Origin: Cellulomonas pakistanensis
GTDB taxonomy: Bacteria; Actinomycetota; Actinomycetes; Actinomycetales; Cellulomonadaceae
NCBI RefSeq assembly: GCF_016862755.1
Contig: NZ_BONO01000020.1
Span: 1-64,000 of the forward strand
Direction: 5' to 3'
Length of the DNA stretch: 64,000 nucleotides
How positions within the stretch are numbered: the first letter of the stretch is position 1; every line of letters starts with the position of its first letter. The notes below the pieces were generated by a model. It had not been told where the DNA came from, did not search any database, and saw only the letters and a program-made list of their open reading frames with translations. This document shows, one piece after another, positions 1-13,445 of this stretch. The translations under genes and the position numbers were made by a program.

Positions 1-42
1 GGCCCGGGCGCGCGCACCTCGCGGGGTGCGCGCGCCCGGGCC
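1..42. terminator. Perfect 18-bp GC hairpin
   Basis: Positions 1-18 and 25-42 are exact reverse complements around a 6-nt loop (tcgcgg). There is no T-run after either arm. It lies downstream of the leftward winged-helix gene and is most likely a GC-rich factor-independent terminator for it and/or for a gene outside the window. Confidence 0.6.
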
Positions 43-146
43 GTCCGCGCGTCCGGCGGCCGCGGGGTGTCGGCCGTCGAGTGTCCAGAACTCGGGTGAC
101 GAACCGGGACGAGCCGCCCGGCGTTGTGGACACTCGGCGTGCGGGG

Positions 147-1316
147 TCAGGCGGGCTCGGCGCCGCGGAAGGCCGCCAGGCGCTCGTGCTGCTCCGCGAC
201 CGCGCGCCGCAGGCCCGCGTCCCACGGGACCCACGGGTCGAGCTCGAGCGCGAGGCGCCGCCCCTTCGCGCGCGGGCGCCAGGTGCCGACGACCGCGCCG
301 TCCGCCAGCACCGCGCCCGGCCGGCCGAGCACCGGCCACAGCGCTCTGGCGCGCGCCGGGTCGGCGACGAGCACGTGCCGGTCCCGCGCCTGGAGGAACA
401 GGTCGTAGGGGCCGAGCAGCCGGACCACCGGCTCGCGGTCCCGGGCGCCGGCGCCGAGCAGCGCCGGCAGGTCGTCCGCCAGGAGCGCTGCCGCGGTTCC
501 GTCGACCTCGACCGGCACCGCGTCGTCCGGCCAGCGCCGCCTGACGTCCGCCGCGGGCGCGTCGAGGTACGCCGCCACGTCCCGCGGGGTCGCGGGGCCG
601 AGCAGGTGCAGGACGCTGCGGACGGGGTCGAGCCGGGTCGCGGCGTCCGCGCCGCCGGCGCCGTCCGCCCCGTCCCGGTCGTCCGCCCCGTCCCGGTCGA
701 CCGCCCCGACCTGCCCGGCGGGGAACCCCGGCGCCCGGCGCAGCACCGGGGGAGAGGTGCCCGGCTCGAGCTCCAGCCCGGCGTGCAGCGCGCCGAGCCG
801 GAACGGCATCTCGAACATGTGCGTCGCGCCGCACGCGCGGCACCAGCGCAGGTACGGCTCGTCGAGCTCCGCGGTCATCCGCGTCGAGAGCGCGCCCTTG
901 CCGGTGGGCTCGGCGACGACCGCGTGCATGGTCCGGGCGACGTGGGCGAGGGCGTCGACCGGCCGGATCCCCGCGGCCCGCAGCGGCTTCGCGGCGTCGT
1001 AGATCCGCTTCCCGGCGTCCGCGTCCGAGTACGGCCGCAGCGCGCGCTGCACCGCCGGCAGGTCGGCGCGGCGGTACGCGTGCGGCGCGCCGCGGACGCT
1101 CCAGGCGACCGCGAGGTCCTCGGGCCAGGCGCCCGCGGCCACCGGCACGCCGCGCAGCGCGAGCGCCCACAGCGCCCCGTCCGGGCCGGTGCCCTGCACG
1201 CCGGCGTCGAGCACGGCGGCGTCGGTCGCGGCGCGCGCCGGATCGGTCGCGCGGTCGAGCTGCTGCGCCCGGACGCGGTACCGGCGGACCTGGTCGGCGG
1301 TGACGCGGTCGGTCAT
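147..1316 (-). CDS. Winged-helix DNA-binding domain protein (HTH_42/YcaQ-like family)
   Basis: A 389-residue protein that resembles the actinobacterial winged helix DNA-binding domain-containing family (Pfam HTH_42, the family of the crosslink glycosylases YcaQ/AlkX and AlkZ). Supporting stretches are an N-terminal MTDRVTADQVRRYRVRAQQL, a central segment with WCRACGATHMFEMPFRLGAL, and a C-terminal segment with LRRAVAEQHERLAAF. The ATG at 1316 is preferred because the 63 residues upstream in frame are low-complexity Arg/Gly sequence read from intergenic repeats. Family members include DNA glycosylases for crosslinks, but the catalytic Q-x-Q/E motif was not identified here, so a repair role is only possible. 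A short Asp-Gly-Ala repeat (about residues 205-230) comes from a ccgtcc-type repeat in the DNA. It is transcribed divergently from ftsK. Confidence 0.75.
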   Translation of the reverse strand: MTDRVTADQVRRYRVRAQQLDRATDPARAATDAAVLDAGVQGTGPDGALWALALRGVPVAAGAWPEDLAVAWSVRGAPHAYRRADLPAVQRALRPYSDADAGKRIYDAAKPLRAAGIRPVDALAHVARTMHAVVAEPTGKGALSTRMTAELDEPYLRWCRACGATHMFEMPFRLGALHAGLELEPGTSPPVLRRAPGFPAGQVGAVDRDGADDRDGADGAGGADAATRLDPVRSVLHLLGPATPRDVAAYLDAPAADVRRRWPDDAVPVEVDGTAAALLADDLPALLGAGARDREPVVRLLGPYDLFLQARDRHVLVADPARARALWPVLGRPGAVLADGAVVGTWRPRAKGRRLALELDPWVPWDAGLRRAVAEQHERLAAFRGAEPA

Positions 1317-1390
1317 GCCCCGAGCGTCCCACCCGCCGCGGCAGCCGTCACGAGGGCGCCGCGGTCGCCGCCGGCTCCGCCGCGCCGCCG

Positions 1391-1428
1391 CCCGCCCCAC
1401 CCGAGCCCGCCCGCCCCACCCGAGCCCG
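1391..1428. repeat. Two tandem 19-bp direct repeats
   Basis: Two copies of a C-rich 19-bp unit containing cccgccccacccgag (1391-1409 and 1410-1428), followed by a decayed partial copy to about 1446. They sit in the divergent gap between the winged-helix gene and ftsK. This 323-nt gap otherwise holds only the inverted repeat at 1449-1513 and the ftsK ribosome site. No function is evident. Confidence 0.7.
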
Positions 1429-1448
1429 CCCGCCCGCCCCATCCCTGA

Positions 1449-1513
1449 CGCCGAGAATGCAGAAGATGCGGGGTTCGTGTGCCCGGAACCCCGCAACAAG
1501 TGCAAGCTCGGCG
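1449..1513. repeat. Intergenic inverted repeat, CGCCGAG family (copy A)
   Basis: The arms are 1449-1476 and 1486-1513 (28 nt each), starting CGCCGAG and ending CTCGGCG, with a perfect inner stem of tgcggggttc and several mismatches between. The right arm matches the right arm of the copy at 32427-32454 at 27 of 28 positions, so this is a dispersed repeat and not a chance hairpin. It lies between two divergent genes, where neither should need a terminator. Confidence 0.85.
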
Positions 1514-1639
1514 CCCTGGGCGGCGGAGGCCGGCGAGCGGGGGTGGTCCTGTCCTCACGCTGTGGCGCGCGTCACCGACACGCACCCCGGCGGCGCGGGG
1601 TCCCGGCCGAGCACGCGGGTGGCGGCTACCGTGAGGATC

Positions 1640-4420
1640 ATGGCCGCCCGTCCGTCCTCCACCGCCACCCGTGCGGCAGCGACCTCGTCGCGCGCCCGCA
1701 CCGCGGCACCGGCGGGGCGCGCGTCCGGCTCCGGCTCGCGCGGCCCCGCGAAGAACGCCGCCCCGCCGCCCCCGCCGCGCCCCGCGCTGCCGATCCGCAT
1801 CGTGCGCGGCATCTGGATGGGCGCCGCCCACGTCGTCGGCGGCGCCGCGCGCCGGGTCGGCCACGGCGCCCGCGACCTCGACCCCGCGCTGCGTCGCGAC
1901 GGCGCCGCGTTCTTCCTGATCGCGCTCGCGATCGTCGTCGCCGCGCGCGAGTGGTGGGGCCTGGACGGCATGGCGGGCGACGCCGTGCACGTCGTGGTCG
2001 CCGGCACGTTCGGCCGCGTCGCGGTCGCCGTCCCGGTCGCCCTGGTCGGCATCGCGGTCCGGCTCATGCGGCACCCCGAGCGCAACCAGGCGAACTCCCG
2101 GATCAGCATCGGCCTCACCGCGATCACGCTGGCCGCCTGCGCGCTCGTGCACGTCCAGCAGGACCTGCCCGCCCCGTCGGGCGGCTTCGAGGCGGTCCGG
2201 GACGCCGGCGGCATCGTGGGCTACCTGGTCGGCACGCCGCTCGTCAGCCTGGTGACCGCCTGGGCGGCCGTGCCGCTGCTGGTGCTGCTCGCGTTCTTCG
2301 GCGTGCTGGTCGTCACCGCGACCCCCGTCAACCAGATCGGCCCGCGCCTGCGCGGCGTCTACGACCGGCTGACCGGCAACCACCGCGAGGACGAGGTCGT
2401 CGAGGACGACGACGCGCCGCTCGTCATCAACGCCGGCCACACGGCGATCGACGAGGAGCCCGCCAAGCCGTCCCGCCGGAAGCTGATGGACCGGCTCAAG
2501 AAGCGCGCGGCGGCCGACCTCGGGGACCCCGACGCCCTCGACGAGTACGCCGGCGACGAGGCCTTCGAGCGCGCCGCCTACGTCGAGCGCATGCGCCGCG
2601 AGGAGGACGCGACCGCGGTCCTCGACCCGGACGACGTCGCCGACGACGAGCTGCCGGCCCCGGGCACCGCCCCGACCCAGGCCGTGACGGCGGTCGGCGC
2701 CGCCACCGCGACCCCCGCGGCCACTGCGGCGGACGAGGTCCCCGCGCAGCGGCCGGACCCGGTGGCCCCGCCCACGACCGGCGTGCCGCGCGGCGAGCAG
2801 CCGATGCTCGGCGGCGACGTGCTCTACACGCTGCCGGACGAGAACGCGCTGGCGAAGGGCGCGCCGCACAAGGTGCGCTCCGCCGCGAACGACCGCGTGG
2901 TCGAGGCGCTGACCGGCGTCCTGGAGAACTTCGAGATCGACGCCCAGGTCACCGGCTTCACGCGCGGCCCGACCGTCACGCGGTACGAGGTCGAGCTCGG
3001 CAAGGGCGTGAAGGTCGAGCGCGTCACGGCGCTCAGCAAGAACATCGCCTACGCCGTGGCGTCGGCGGACGTGCGCATCCTGTCGCCGATCCCCGGCAAG
3101 TCGGCCATCGGCATCGAGATCCCCAACACCGACCGCGAGACCGTGTCGCTCGGCGACGTGCTCCGGTCCAGCGCGGCCCGGCGCTCCGAGCACCCGATGG
3201 TGATCGGCGTCGGCAAGGACGTCGAGGGCGGCTACGTCACGGCGAACCTGGCGAAGATGCCGCACATGCTCGTCGCGGGTGCGACCGGCGCCGGCAAGTC
3301 GTCGTTCGTGAACTCGATGATCGTGTCGGTCCTCATGCGCGCGACGCCCGACCAGGTGCGCATGGTGCTGGTCGACCCCAAGCGCGTCGAGCTCACGATC
3401 TACGAGGGCATCCCGCACCTCATCACCCCGATCATCACCAACCCGAAGAAGGCCGCCGAGGCCCTCGAGTGGGTGGTGCGGGAGATGGAGGCGCGGTACG
3501 ACGACCTCGCGATGTTCGGCTTCAAGCACATCGACGACTTCAACGTCGCGGTGAAGGCCGGCAAGGTGAAGCCGCTGCCGGGCTCGGAGCGCAAGATCGC
3601 GCCGTACCCGTACCTGCTGGTGATCGTCGACGAGCTCGCCGACCTCATGATGGTCGCCCCGCGCGACGTCGAGGCGTCGATCCAGCGCATCACCCAGCTC
3701 GCGCGCGCCGCCGGCATCCACCTGGTGCTCGCGACCCAGCGCCCGTCGGTCGACGTCGTCACCGGTCTGATCAAGGCCAACGTGCCGTCCCGCCTGGCGT
3801 TCGCGACGTCGTCGCTCACCGACTCCCGCGTCGTGCTCGACCAGCCCGGCGCCGAGAAGCTGATCGGCCAGGGCGACGCCCTGTTCCTGCCGATGGGCGC
3901 GGCGAAGCCGATGCGCACCCAGGGCGCCTGGGTCTCCGAGTCGGAGATCCACGCCGTCGTGGCGCACGTGAAGCAGCAGCTCAAGCCCGTCTACCGCGAG
4001 GACGTCGCCGTCACGGTGGCCAAGAAGCAGGTGGACGAGGACATCGGCGACGACCTGGACCTGCTGCTGCAGGCCGCGGAGCTCGTGGTCACCTCGCAGT
4101 TCGGCTCGACCTCGATGCTGCAGCGCAAGCTCCGCGTCGGGTTCGCCAAGGCCGGCCGCCTCATGGACCTGCTCGAGTCCCGCGAGATCGTCGGCCCGTC
4201 CGAGGGGTCGAAGGCGCGCGAGGTGCTCGTGCAGCCCGACGACCTGCCGGGGACGCTGGCGATGCTGCGCGGCGAGCCGGAACCGGGCGGGTCGGGCGCC
4301 GCGTCCGACGGCGGCGGCGCGCCCGCGGCCGACGACCGGTACGCCGCGCCGGAGGGCCGGATGCCCGGCGAGCCGCCCGAGGCCGTCGACTACTACGACG
4401 ACGCCGACGACCTGCGCTGA
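1640..4420 (+). CDS. ftsK: DNA translocase FtsK
   Basis: A 926-residue FtsK/SpoIIIE-type motor that pumps chromosome-dimer DNA through the division septum and activates XerCD recombination. About four hydrophobic segments lie in residues 90-235. An acidic and Ala/Pro-rich linker follows, then the alpha/beta motor domain with Walker A GATGAGKS (about residue 546) and Walker B LLVIVDELADLMMVA. The C-terminal winged-helix gamma domain (ELVVTSQFGSTSMLQRKL) would read KOPS-type sites. The ATG at 1640 follows gtgagg and is preferred over an upstream in-frame start whose 61 extra residues are read from an intergenic repeat. The N-terminal tail (MAARPSSTATRAAATSSRAR) is basic. It is followed after 82 nt by pgsA, the order seen in mycobacteria. 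Confidence 0.97.
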   Translation: MAARPSSTATRAAATSSRARTAAPAGRASGSGSRGPAKNAAPPPPPRPALPIRIVRGIWMGAAHVVGGAARRVGHGARDLDPALRRDGAAFFLIALAIVVAAREWWGLDGMAGDAVHVVVAGTFGRVAVAVPVALVGIAVRLMRHPERNQANSRISIGLTAITLAACALVHVQQDLPAPSGGFEAVRDAGGIVGYLVGTPLVSLVTAWAAVPLLVLLAFFGVLVVTATPVNQIGPRLRGVYDRLTGNHREDEVVEDDDAPLVINAGHTAIDEEPAKPSRRKLMDRLKKRAAADLGDPDALDEYAGDEAFERAAYVERMRREEDATAVLDPDDVADDELPAPGTAPTQAVTAVGAATATPAATAADEVPAQRPDPVAPPTTGVPRGEQPMLGGDVLYTLPDENALAKGAPHKVRSAANDRVVEALTGVLENFEIDAQVTGFTRGPTVTRYEVELGKGVKVERVTALSKNIAYAVASADVRILSPIPGKSAIGIEIPNTDRETVSLGDVLRSSAARRSEHPMVIGVGKDVEGGYVTANLAKMPHMLVAGATGAGKSSFVNSMIVSVLMRATPDQVRMVLVDPKRVELTIYEGIPHLITPIITNPKKAAEALEWVVREMEARYDDLAMFGFKHIDDFNVAVKAGKVKPLPGSERKIAPYPYLLVIVDELADLMMVAPRDVEASIQRITQLARAAGIHLVLATQRPSVDVVTGLIKANVPSRLAFATSSLTDSRVVLDQPGAEKLIGQGDALFLPMGAAKPMRTQGAWVSESEIHAVVAHVKQQLKPVYREDVAVTVAKKQVDEDIGDDLDLLLQAAELVVTSQFGSTSMLQRKLRVGFAKAGRLMDLLESREIVGPSEGSKAREVLVQPDDLPGTLAMLRGEPEPGGSGAASDGGGAPAADDRYAAPEGRMPGEPPEAVDYYDDADDLR

Positions 4421-4490
4421 CGCCCGCCGGGCGGTCCGCGAGGCGTGCCCCCGGGGCCGGCTCCGGGTCGGGTTCGGCGTCGTCTGCCCG

Positions 4491-4496
4491 TAGGCT
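4491..4496 (+). promoter_or_regulatory. Candidate -10 element for leaderless pgsA mRNA
   Basis: TAGGCT ends exactly six nucleotides before the pgsA GTG, so transcription would begin on the start codon itself. The intervening gagggg also resembles a ribosome-binding site, so a leadered transcript from ftsK read-through could be translated too. No clear -35 was seen. Confidence 0.5.
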
Positions 4497-4502
4497 GAGG
4501 GG

Positions 4503-5138
4503 GTGAGTCGCCCTTCGCCGCTGAACGTCGCCAACGTGGTGACGGTGCTGCGCATCGCCGTGGTGCCGTTCTTCGCGTGGGCCCTCCTGGTCGACGGCGG
4601 GGACGACCCGACCTGGCGCTGGGTGGCCGCCGGGATCTTCGCGCTCGCCGCCGCCACGGACCGGCTCGACGGCTACCTGGCCCGCCGGCTCGGCCTGGTC
4701 ACGGACCTCGGCAAGCTGCTCGACCCGATCGCCGACAAGGCCCTCATCGGCGCCGCGCTGGTCGGGCTGTCCTGGATCGGCGACCTCGGCTGGTGGGTGA
4801 CCGGCGCGATCCTCGTCCGGGAGATCGGCATCACCGTGATGCGGTTCTTCCTGCTCAAGTACCTCGTGCTGCCGGCGTCCCGCGGCGGCAAGATCAAGAC
4901 CGTGCTGCAGTCGGTCGCCGTCGGGCTGTTCCTGCTGCCGCTCGCCGAGCTGCCGACCGTGGTGCTCGTCGTCGCCAGCGTGCTCATGGGCGCCGCCGTC
5001 GTCGTCACGCTGGTCACCGGCGCCGACTACGTGCGGACGGCCGTGCGGGTGCACCGGGAGCACGTCGCGGGCGGCGTGGAGGCCACCCGGCACGCGGCGG
5101 CGACCGGGACGACGTCCCCGCACGGCGACCCGGCGTGA
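4503..5138 (+). CDS. pgsA: CDP-diacylglycerol--glycerol-3-phosphate 3-phosphatidyltransferase
   Basis: A 211-residue integral membrane CDP-alcohol phosphatidyltransferase. The complete family signature D-x2-DG-x2-AR-x8-G-x3-D-x3-D is present at D53, D56, G57, A60, R61, G70, D74 and D78 (DRLDGYLARR then GKLLDPIADK). It makes phosphatidylglycerol phosphate, the first committed step toward phosphatidylglycerol and cardiolipin. Hydrophobic segments flank the motif and fill the second half. The start is GTG. The stop overlaps the cinA GTG as GTGA, so the two genes are translationally coupled. Other CDP-alcohol transferases share the motif; the ftsK-pgsA-cinA order and the N-terminal NVANVVTVLRI support PgsA. 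Confidence 0.93.
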   Translation: MSRPSPLNVANVVTVLRIAVVPFFAWALLVDGGDDPTWRWVAAGIFALAAATDRLDGYLARRLGLVTDLGKLLDPIADKALIGAALVGLSWIGDLGWWVTGAILVREIGITVMRFFLLKYLVLPASRGGKIKTVLQSVAVGLFLLPLAELPTVVLVVASVLMGAAVVVTLVTGADYVRTAVRVHREHVAGGVEATRHAAATGTTSPHGDPA

Positions 5139-5740
5139 CCGCGGGGGCCGCGGACCCGGCCGTGGGGGCCGCGGACGGGCCCGTGCGGGCCGCGGACGGA
5201 CCCGCGGGCGCGGAGGGCCGGCCCGGGGCGGTCGCGGACGCGCACGGCGCGGCGGACGCGCACGCCGCGGCGGACGCGCTGCTCGCCGCCCTGCGCGGGC
5301 GCGGCTGGACGGTGGGCACCGCCGAGTCGCTCACCGGCGGCCGGGTCGCGGCGGCCCTGGTGGACGTGCCGGGCGCCTCGCGGTCCCTGCGCGGCGGCGT
5401 CGTCGCCTACGCCACGGACGTCAAGGGCTCCGTGCTCGGCGTCGACGCCGACCTGCTCGCGGAGCACGGCGCCGTGCACCCCGAGGTGGCGCGCCAGATG
5501 GCCGAGCGCGTGCGCGGCGTCGTGGGCTCCGACGTCGGCCTCGCGACCACCGGGGTCGCTGGACCGGACCAGCAGGACGGACATTCACCCGGGACCGTGC
5601 ACGTCGCCGTCGCGACCCCCGAGCGCACCGTGGTGCGCACCCTCGCGCTGGAAGGGGACCGGGACGCGATCCGGGCCGCCACCTGCGACGCGGTCCTCCG
5701 GGAGGCGCTGTCCGCGGTGGCCGGCGACGGCGCCCGCTGA
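5135..5740 (+). CDS. cinA: CinA C-terminal-domain protein (nicotinamide-nucleotide amidohydrolase)
   Basis: A 201-residue protein made only of the CinA C-terminal (PncC-type) domain, which in characterised members deamidates nicotinamide mononucleotide to nicotinate mononucleotide in pyridine-nucleotide salvage. Diagnostic stretches are GTAESLTGGRVAAALVDVPG, LRGGVVAYATDVKGSVLGV and TTGVAGPDQQDGHSPGTVHV. The molybdopterin-like N-terminal domain of full-length CinA (about 400 residues) is absent. In its place are about 45 residues of low-complexity Ala/Gly/Asp sequence read from ggccgcggac-type repeats, so the true start may lie later, near residue 45. The GTG at 5135 overlaps the pgsA stop. 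Confidence 0.88.
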   Translation: MTAGAADPAVGAADGPVRAADGPAGAEGRPGAVADAHGAADAHAAADALLAALRGRGWTVGTAESLTGGRVAAALVDVPGASRSLRGGVVAYATDVKGSVLGVDADLLAEHGAVHPEVARQMAERVRGVVGSDVGLATTGVAGPDQQDGHSPGTVHVAVATPERTVVRTLALEGDRDAIRAATCDAVLREALSAVAGDGAR

Positions 5741-5955
5741 CGCCCGGGAACACCCGGGGCCGTGCGGGCGTTGTGTAGATCGTGATGAACACCAGGCCCA
5801 CCAGCCGTCCCGGCGCTGCCCGTCAGGGCGCCGCACTGTACGGTGGGAGCCTCCCCACGCGGGGCCACAAGGGTGCCGCCGTCGTCCGGCCCGCTGCTGC
5901 GGGTCAGCAGACGGCGCGGCAGGAGCAGGATCGGGACCAGAGAGGGGGACGCCAG

Positions 5956-6291
5956 ATGGTCGTGTTGCGCCGAGAGATCGGTGACGTGCTGCGGGATGCC
6001 CGCCAGCGGCAGGGACGCACCCTGCGCGAGGTGTCCTCCGCCGCCCGGGTGTCGCTGGGTTACCTCAGCGAGGTCGAGCGGGGTCAGAAGGAGGCGTCGT
6101 CGGAGCTGCTCGCGAGCATCTGCGAGGCGCTCGACGTGCCCATGTCGCTCGTGCTGCGCGAGGTGAGCGACCGCATCGCCGTCGCCGAGGGTCTGCTGAT
6201 CCCCGACACCGTCCCGGTCGACCTGGCTTCGGCCCTGGCCGGTCAGGACAGCACCTGGCGCCGACGCCCGGAGCTCACCCCGGTCGGCTGA
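5956..6291 (+). CDS. clgR: XRE-family transcriptional regulator ClgR
   Basis: A 111-residue helix-turn-helix regulator. The HTH ([20 protein letters not shown]) is followed by [20 protein letters not shown], a stretch nearly invariant in ClgR/PopR proteins, which activate clp protease and other stress genes in actinobacteria. The ATG at 5956 has a strong AGAGGGGGAC ribosome site. The 58 residues available upstream in frame look like untranslated leader. In Mycobacterium tuberculosis clgR likewise follows ftsK and pgsA. A weak promoter candidate (TACGGT at 5839-5844) lies in the 215-nt leader. The C-terminal degradation tag expected for ClgR turnover cannot be judged from sequence. Confidence 0.92.
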   Translation: MVVLRREIGDVLRDARQRQGRTLREVSSAARVSLGYLSEVERGQKEASSELLASICEALDVPMSLVLREVSDRIAVAEGLLIPDTVPVDLASALAGQDSTWRRRPELTPVG

Positions 6292-6315
6292 CCGCGGGGG
6301 ACCCACCCCAGACAC

Positions 6316-6368
6316 CGACGACGCCCGGTCGTCCCGCCCTTCGCTCGGCGGGAGGCCGGGCGTCGTCG
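6316..6368 (+). terminator. clgR terminator hairpin
   Basis: A perfect 13-bp outer stem (cgacgacgcccgg with its complement at 6356-6368) and an inner cccgcc/ggcggg stem begin 24 nt after the clgR stop. The spacing and stem strength suit an intrinsic-type terminator lacking a T-tract, as is usual in high-GC actinobacteria. Confidence 0.75.
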
Positions 6369-6405
6369 CGTCCGGCGGCCGGTTGATCGGCGGGTGACCG
6401 GGCTC

Positions 6406-6459
6406 GAGTGGAGGATCCGGCCCGACACGCACCGGCGTGTCGGGCCGGATCGTCCACTC
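6406..6459. terminator. Second long convergent hairpin
   Basis: Arms gatccggcccgacacgc (6414-6430) and its exact complement (6435-6451) enclose a 4-nt loop. They extend past one G/G mismatch by a further 7 bp (gagtgga/tccactc). It lies between clgR and the leftward nei and probably ends transcription from the nei side, making the pair with the 6316 hairpin bidirectional. Confidence 0.7.
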
Positions 6460-6532
6460 GTCCCTGGTCCCTCGTCGTCCGGGCCGAGTGGATCACCGGC
6501 ACGGACACGCGTGGGCGAGCGGCGCGCGGGGG

Positions 6533-7342
6533 TCAGGCCGCGGGCGTCGGCGGGCGCTGGCAGACGCCGCAGAAGTACGCCGGCCGCTCCGTCGGCGGGT
6601 GGCCCGCGAGCCCGCGGCGCACCGGCGCGCCGCACCGTCGGCACGGCTCCTTGAGCCGCCCGTGCACCCAGGTCTCGCGGCCGCGGTACACCTCGCCCGT
6701 CGTGGACGGCGACGACGACCCGACCGAGCGCTGCATGATCGCCCGGGCGACGCGGAGCAGCCGGACGGGGTCGGCGACCTCGTCGGCCGGGGTCCAGGGC
6801 CAGATCTTCTCGAGGAACAGGGAGTCGGCCATGTAGATCGTGCCGATGCCGGCGACGACGGTCTGGTCGAGCAGCACCTCGCACACCGGGGTGGACCCGC
6901 GCGCGGCCCACCGGCGCAGCACCTCGGGGATGCCGGCCGCCTCGAAGTCGTCGGCCAGCAGGTCCGGCCCGAGGTGGCCGATGAGGGTGTGCTCGTCGCG
7001 GGTCGGCACCACGTCGAGCATCCCGATCAGCTCGCCGACGGCGGTCCAGGTCTCGTTCGCCAGCACCGCGCGCACGTGCGGTGCGCCGGCCCGGGCGCCG
7101 GGGGAGCCGGTGCGGGCGATCCGCCAGGACCCGTCCATCCGCAGGTGGGTGTGCAGGGTGCGGCCGTCGTCGAACCGGGTGAGCAGGTGCTTGCCGTACG
7201 GCTTCGTGCCGAGGACGGTGCGGCCGACCAGGTCGACGGTGGCGGCGGTGGGCCAGCGCAGGTCGCTGCGCACGAGCACGCGACCCGCGAGGGCCTCGTC
7301 GAGCCGGCGGGCGGTGCGGGCGAGGATGTCGCCCTCAGGCAC
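6533..7342 (-). CDS. nei: Fpg/Nei-family DNA glycosylase/AP lyase (Nei2-like)
   Basis: A 269-residue formamidopyrimidine-DNA-glycosylase/endonuclease VIII-type enzyme. It begins MPEGD, giving the catalytic N-terminal proline and Glu after Met removal, and the EGD form is typical of Nei rather than Fpg. A central helix-two-turn-helix region (GSTPVCEVLLDQTVVAGIGT) precedes a zinc finger with CRRC and CGVC. It excises oxidised pyrimidines and cuts the abasic site. It lies 69 nt downstream of lhr on the same strand; M. tuberculosis also has a Nei gene next to lhr. The two could be co-transcribed as a repair unit. Confidence 0.93.
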   Translation of the reverse strand: MPEGDILARTARRLDEALAGRVLVRSDLRWPTAATVDLVGRTVLGTKPYGKHLLTRFDDGRTLHTHLRMDGSWRIARTGSPGARAGAPHVRAVLANETWTAVGELIGMLDVVPTRDEHTLIGHLGPDLLADDFEAAGIPEVLRRWAARGSTPVCEVLLDQTVVAGIGTIYMADSLFLEKIWPWTPADEVADPVRLLRVARAIMQRSVGSSSPSTTGEVYRGRETWVHGRLKEPCRRCGAPVRRGLAGHPPTERPAYFCGVCQRPPTPAA

Positions 7343-7411
7343 CGGCGGTCACCTTCCCGGCGCTGCGGGCGACCCCGCCTCCCGGCACGACCGCGCGACC
7401 GGGCGACCGCC

Positions 7412-12490
<5,079 letters not shown>

Positions 12491-12600
12491 CGCGCCATTC
12501 TGTCGCGGGGCACCGACACGCGCGCCCTCACCTGCGGGTCCGCGGCTGCGCTCCCCGCGAACGGCTGCGCGGGGCGGGTCGCGCGCGGCAGGATCGGGGC

Positions 12601-13071
12601 ATGCCGATCGACGACGCGACGCAGGCCGTGGTCCGGGCGCTGTGGGAGGCCGGGGCGCGCCACGGCCGGGCGCCCGCGCCGGTGCCGGAGGCGGACCCCT
12701 GGGAGGACGACGCCCAGGGCGCCGGCCACGCCGCGCTGGTGGTGGTGCTCGCCGGGACGCCGGACCTCGAGGTGCACCTGCACCGCGACGGCCACGACGA
12801 GGTCGAGGTCGAGAACGGGGCGTACCTGGACGTCCCGCGCCGGGACACCGTGGCGGTCGTCGAGGCGCTGCTCGGCGGCGGGGCGCGGCGGCGGCCGCGG
12901 GTGCGCGGGTTCCTCGGCAACCTGGTCGCCATCTTCCTCGACAGCCCGGCCCCGTCGGACCTCGAGGTGCGGGTCGGCGAGGGGGACGCGGCGCGGACCT
13001 ACCGCGCGCAGATCACGGCGACGCAGCCGGTGTCGGCGTGGCTGATGTCGCGGCCGGTGGCGGACGACTGA
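12601..13071 (+). CDS. Hypothetical protein
   Basis: A 156-residue, strongly acidic protein that I do not recognise. It has an acidic N-terminal third (PEADPWEDDAQG), a central beta-rich stretch (LVVVLAGTPDLEVHLHRDG), an Arg-rich turn (GGGARRRPRVRGFLGNLVAI) and a C-terminus ending in MSRPVADD. No signal peptide or membrane segment is visible. CAGGAT lies six nucleotides before the ATG, so a leaderless transcript is likely. It lies divergent from lhr and upstream of the DUF3046 gene. Confidence 0.7.
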   Translation: MPIDDATQAVVRALWEAGARHGRAPAPVPEADPWEDDAQGAGHAALVVVLAGTPDLEVHLHRDGHDEVEVENGAYLDVPRRDTVAVVEALLGGGARRRPRVRGFLGNLVAIFLDSPAPSDLEVRVGEGDAARTYRAQITATQPVSAWLMSRPVADD

Positions 13072-13146
13072 CCGTGGCCGACTGACCACCGGAGCCGTGT
13101 CGCGCGTACGCTCGCTGGTCCACGGACGGTCGGGGAGGGGAACGCA

Positions 13147-13380
13147 GTGCGGTACCGGGAGTTCTGGCAGCTGGTCGACGAGGTGCTCGGCAGCGCCCAC
13201 GGCCGCGTCCTCACCCGCGAGCTGGTCCTGCAGCGGCTGGGCGACCGCACCCCGGAGCAGGCGCTCGACGCCGGCATCGACCCGCGCGACGTGTGGCACG
13301 CGCTGTGCGACGAGCTGGACATCCCCGACGCGCAGCGATGGGGCGACGACAGGTACCGCCAGGCGCCCCCGCGCCGCTGA
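13147..13380 (+). CDS. DUF3046 domain protein
   Basis: A 77-residue protein matching the DUF3046 family, a small actinobacterial protein of unknown function that typically lies just upstream of recA. Conserved features are MRYREFWQLVDEVLGSAHG, the Leu-rich VLTRELVLQRLGDRT and the C-terminal DVWHALCDELDIP. A GTG start follows a gggagggg ribosome site. Two genes separate it from recA here, so the usual pairing has been interrupted. Confidence 0.88.
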   Translation: MRYREFWQLVDEVLGSAHGRVLTRELVLQRLGDRTPEQALDAGIDPRDVWHALCDELDIPDAQRWGDDRYRQAPPRR

Positions 13381-13445
13381 CGCCCGCACCGCACCACCCG
13401 CGACGGGCGTCCCTCCGTGCGCCGCCGCGTGGCAGGCTGGGCGAC

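Noticed and set aside
811-826. TCGAACATGTGCG resembling a LexA box
   Set aside because: Only the left half-site matches and it lies inside the winged-helix coding sequence.
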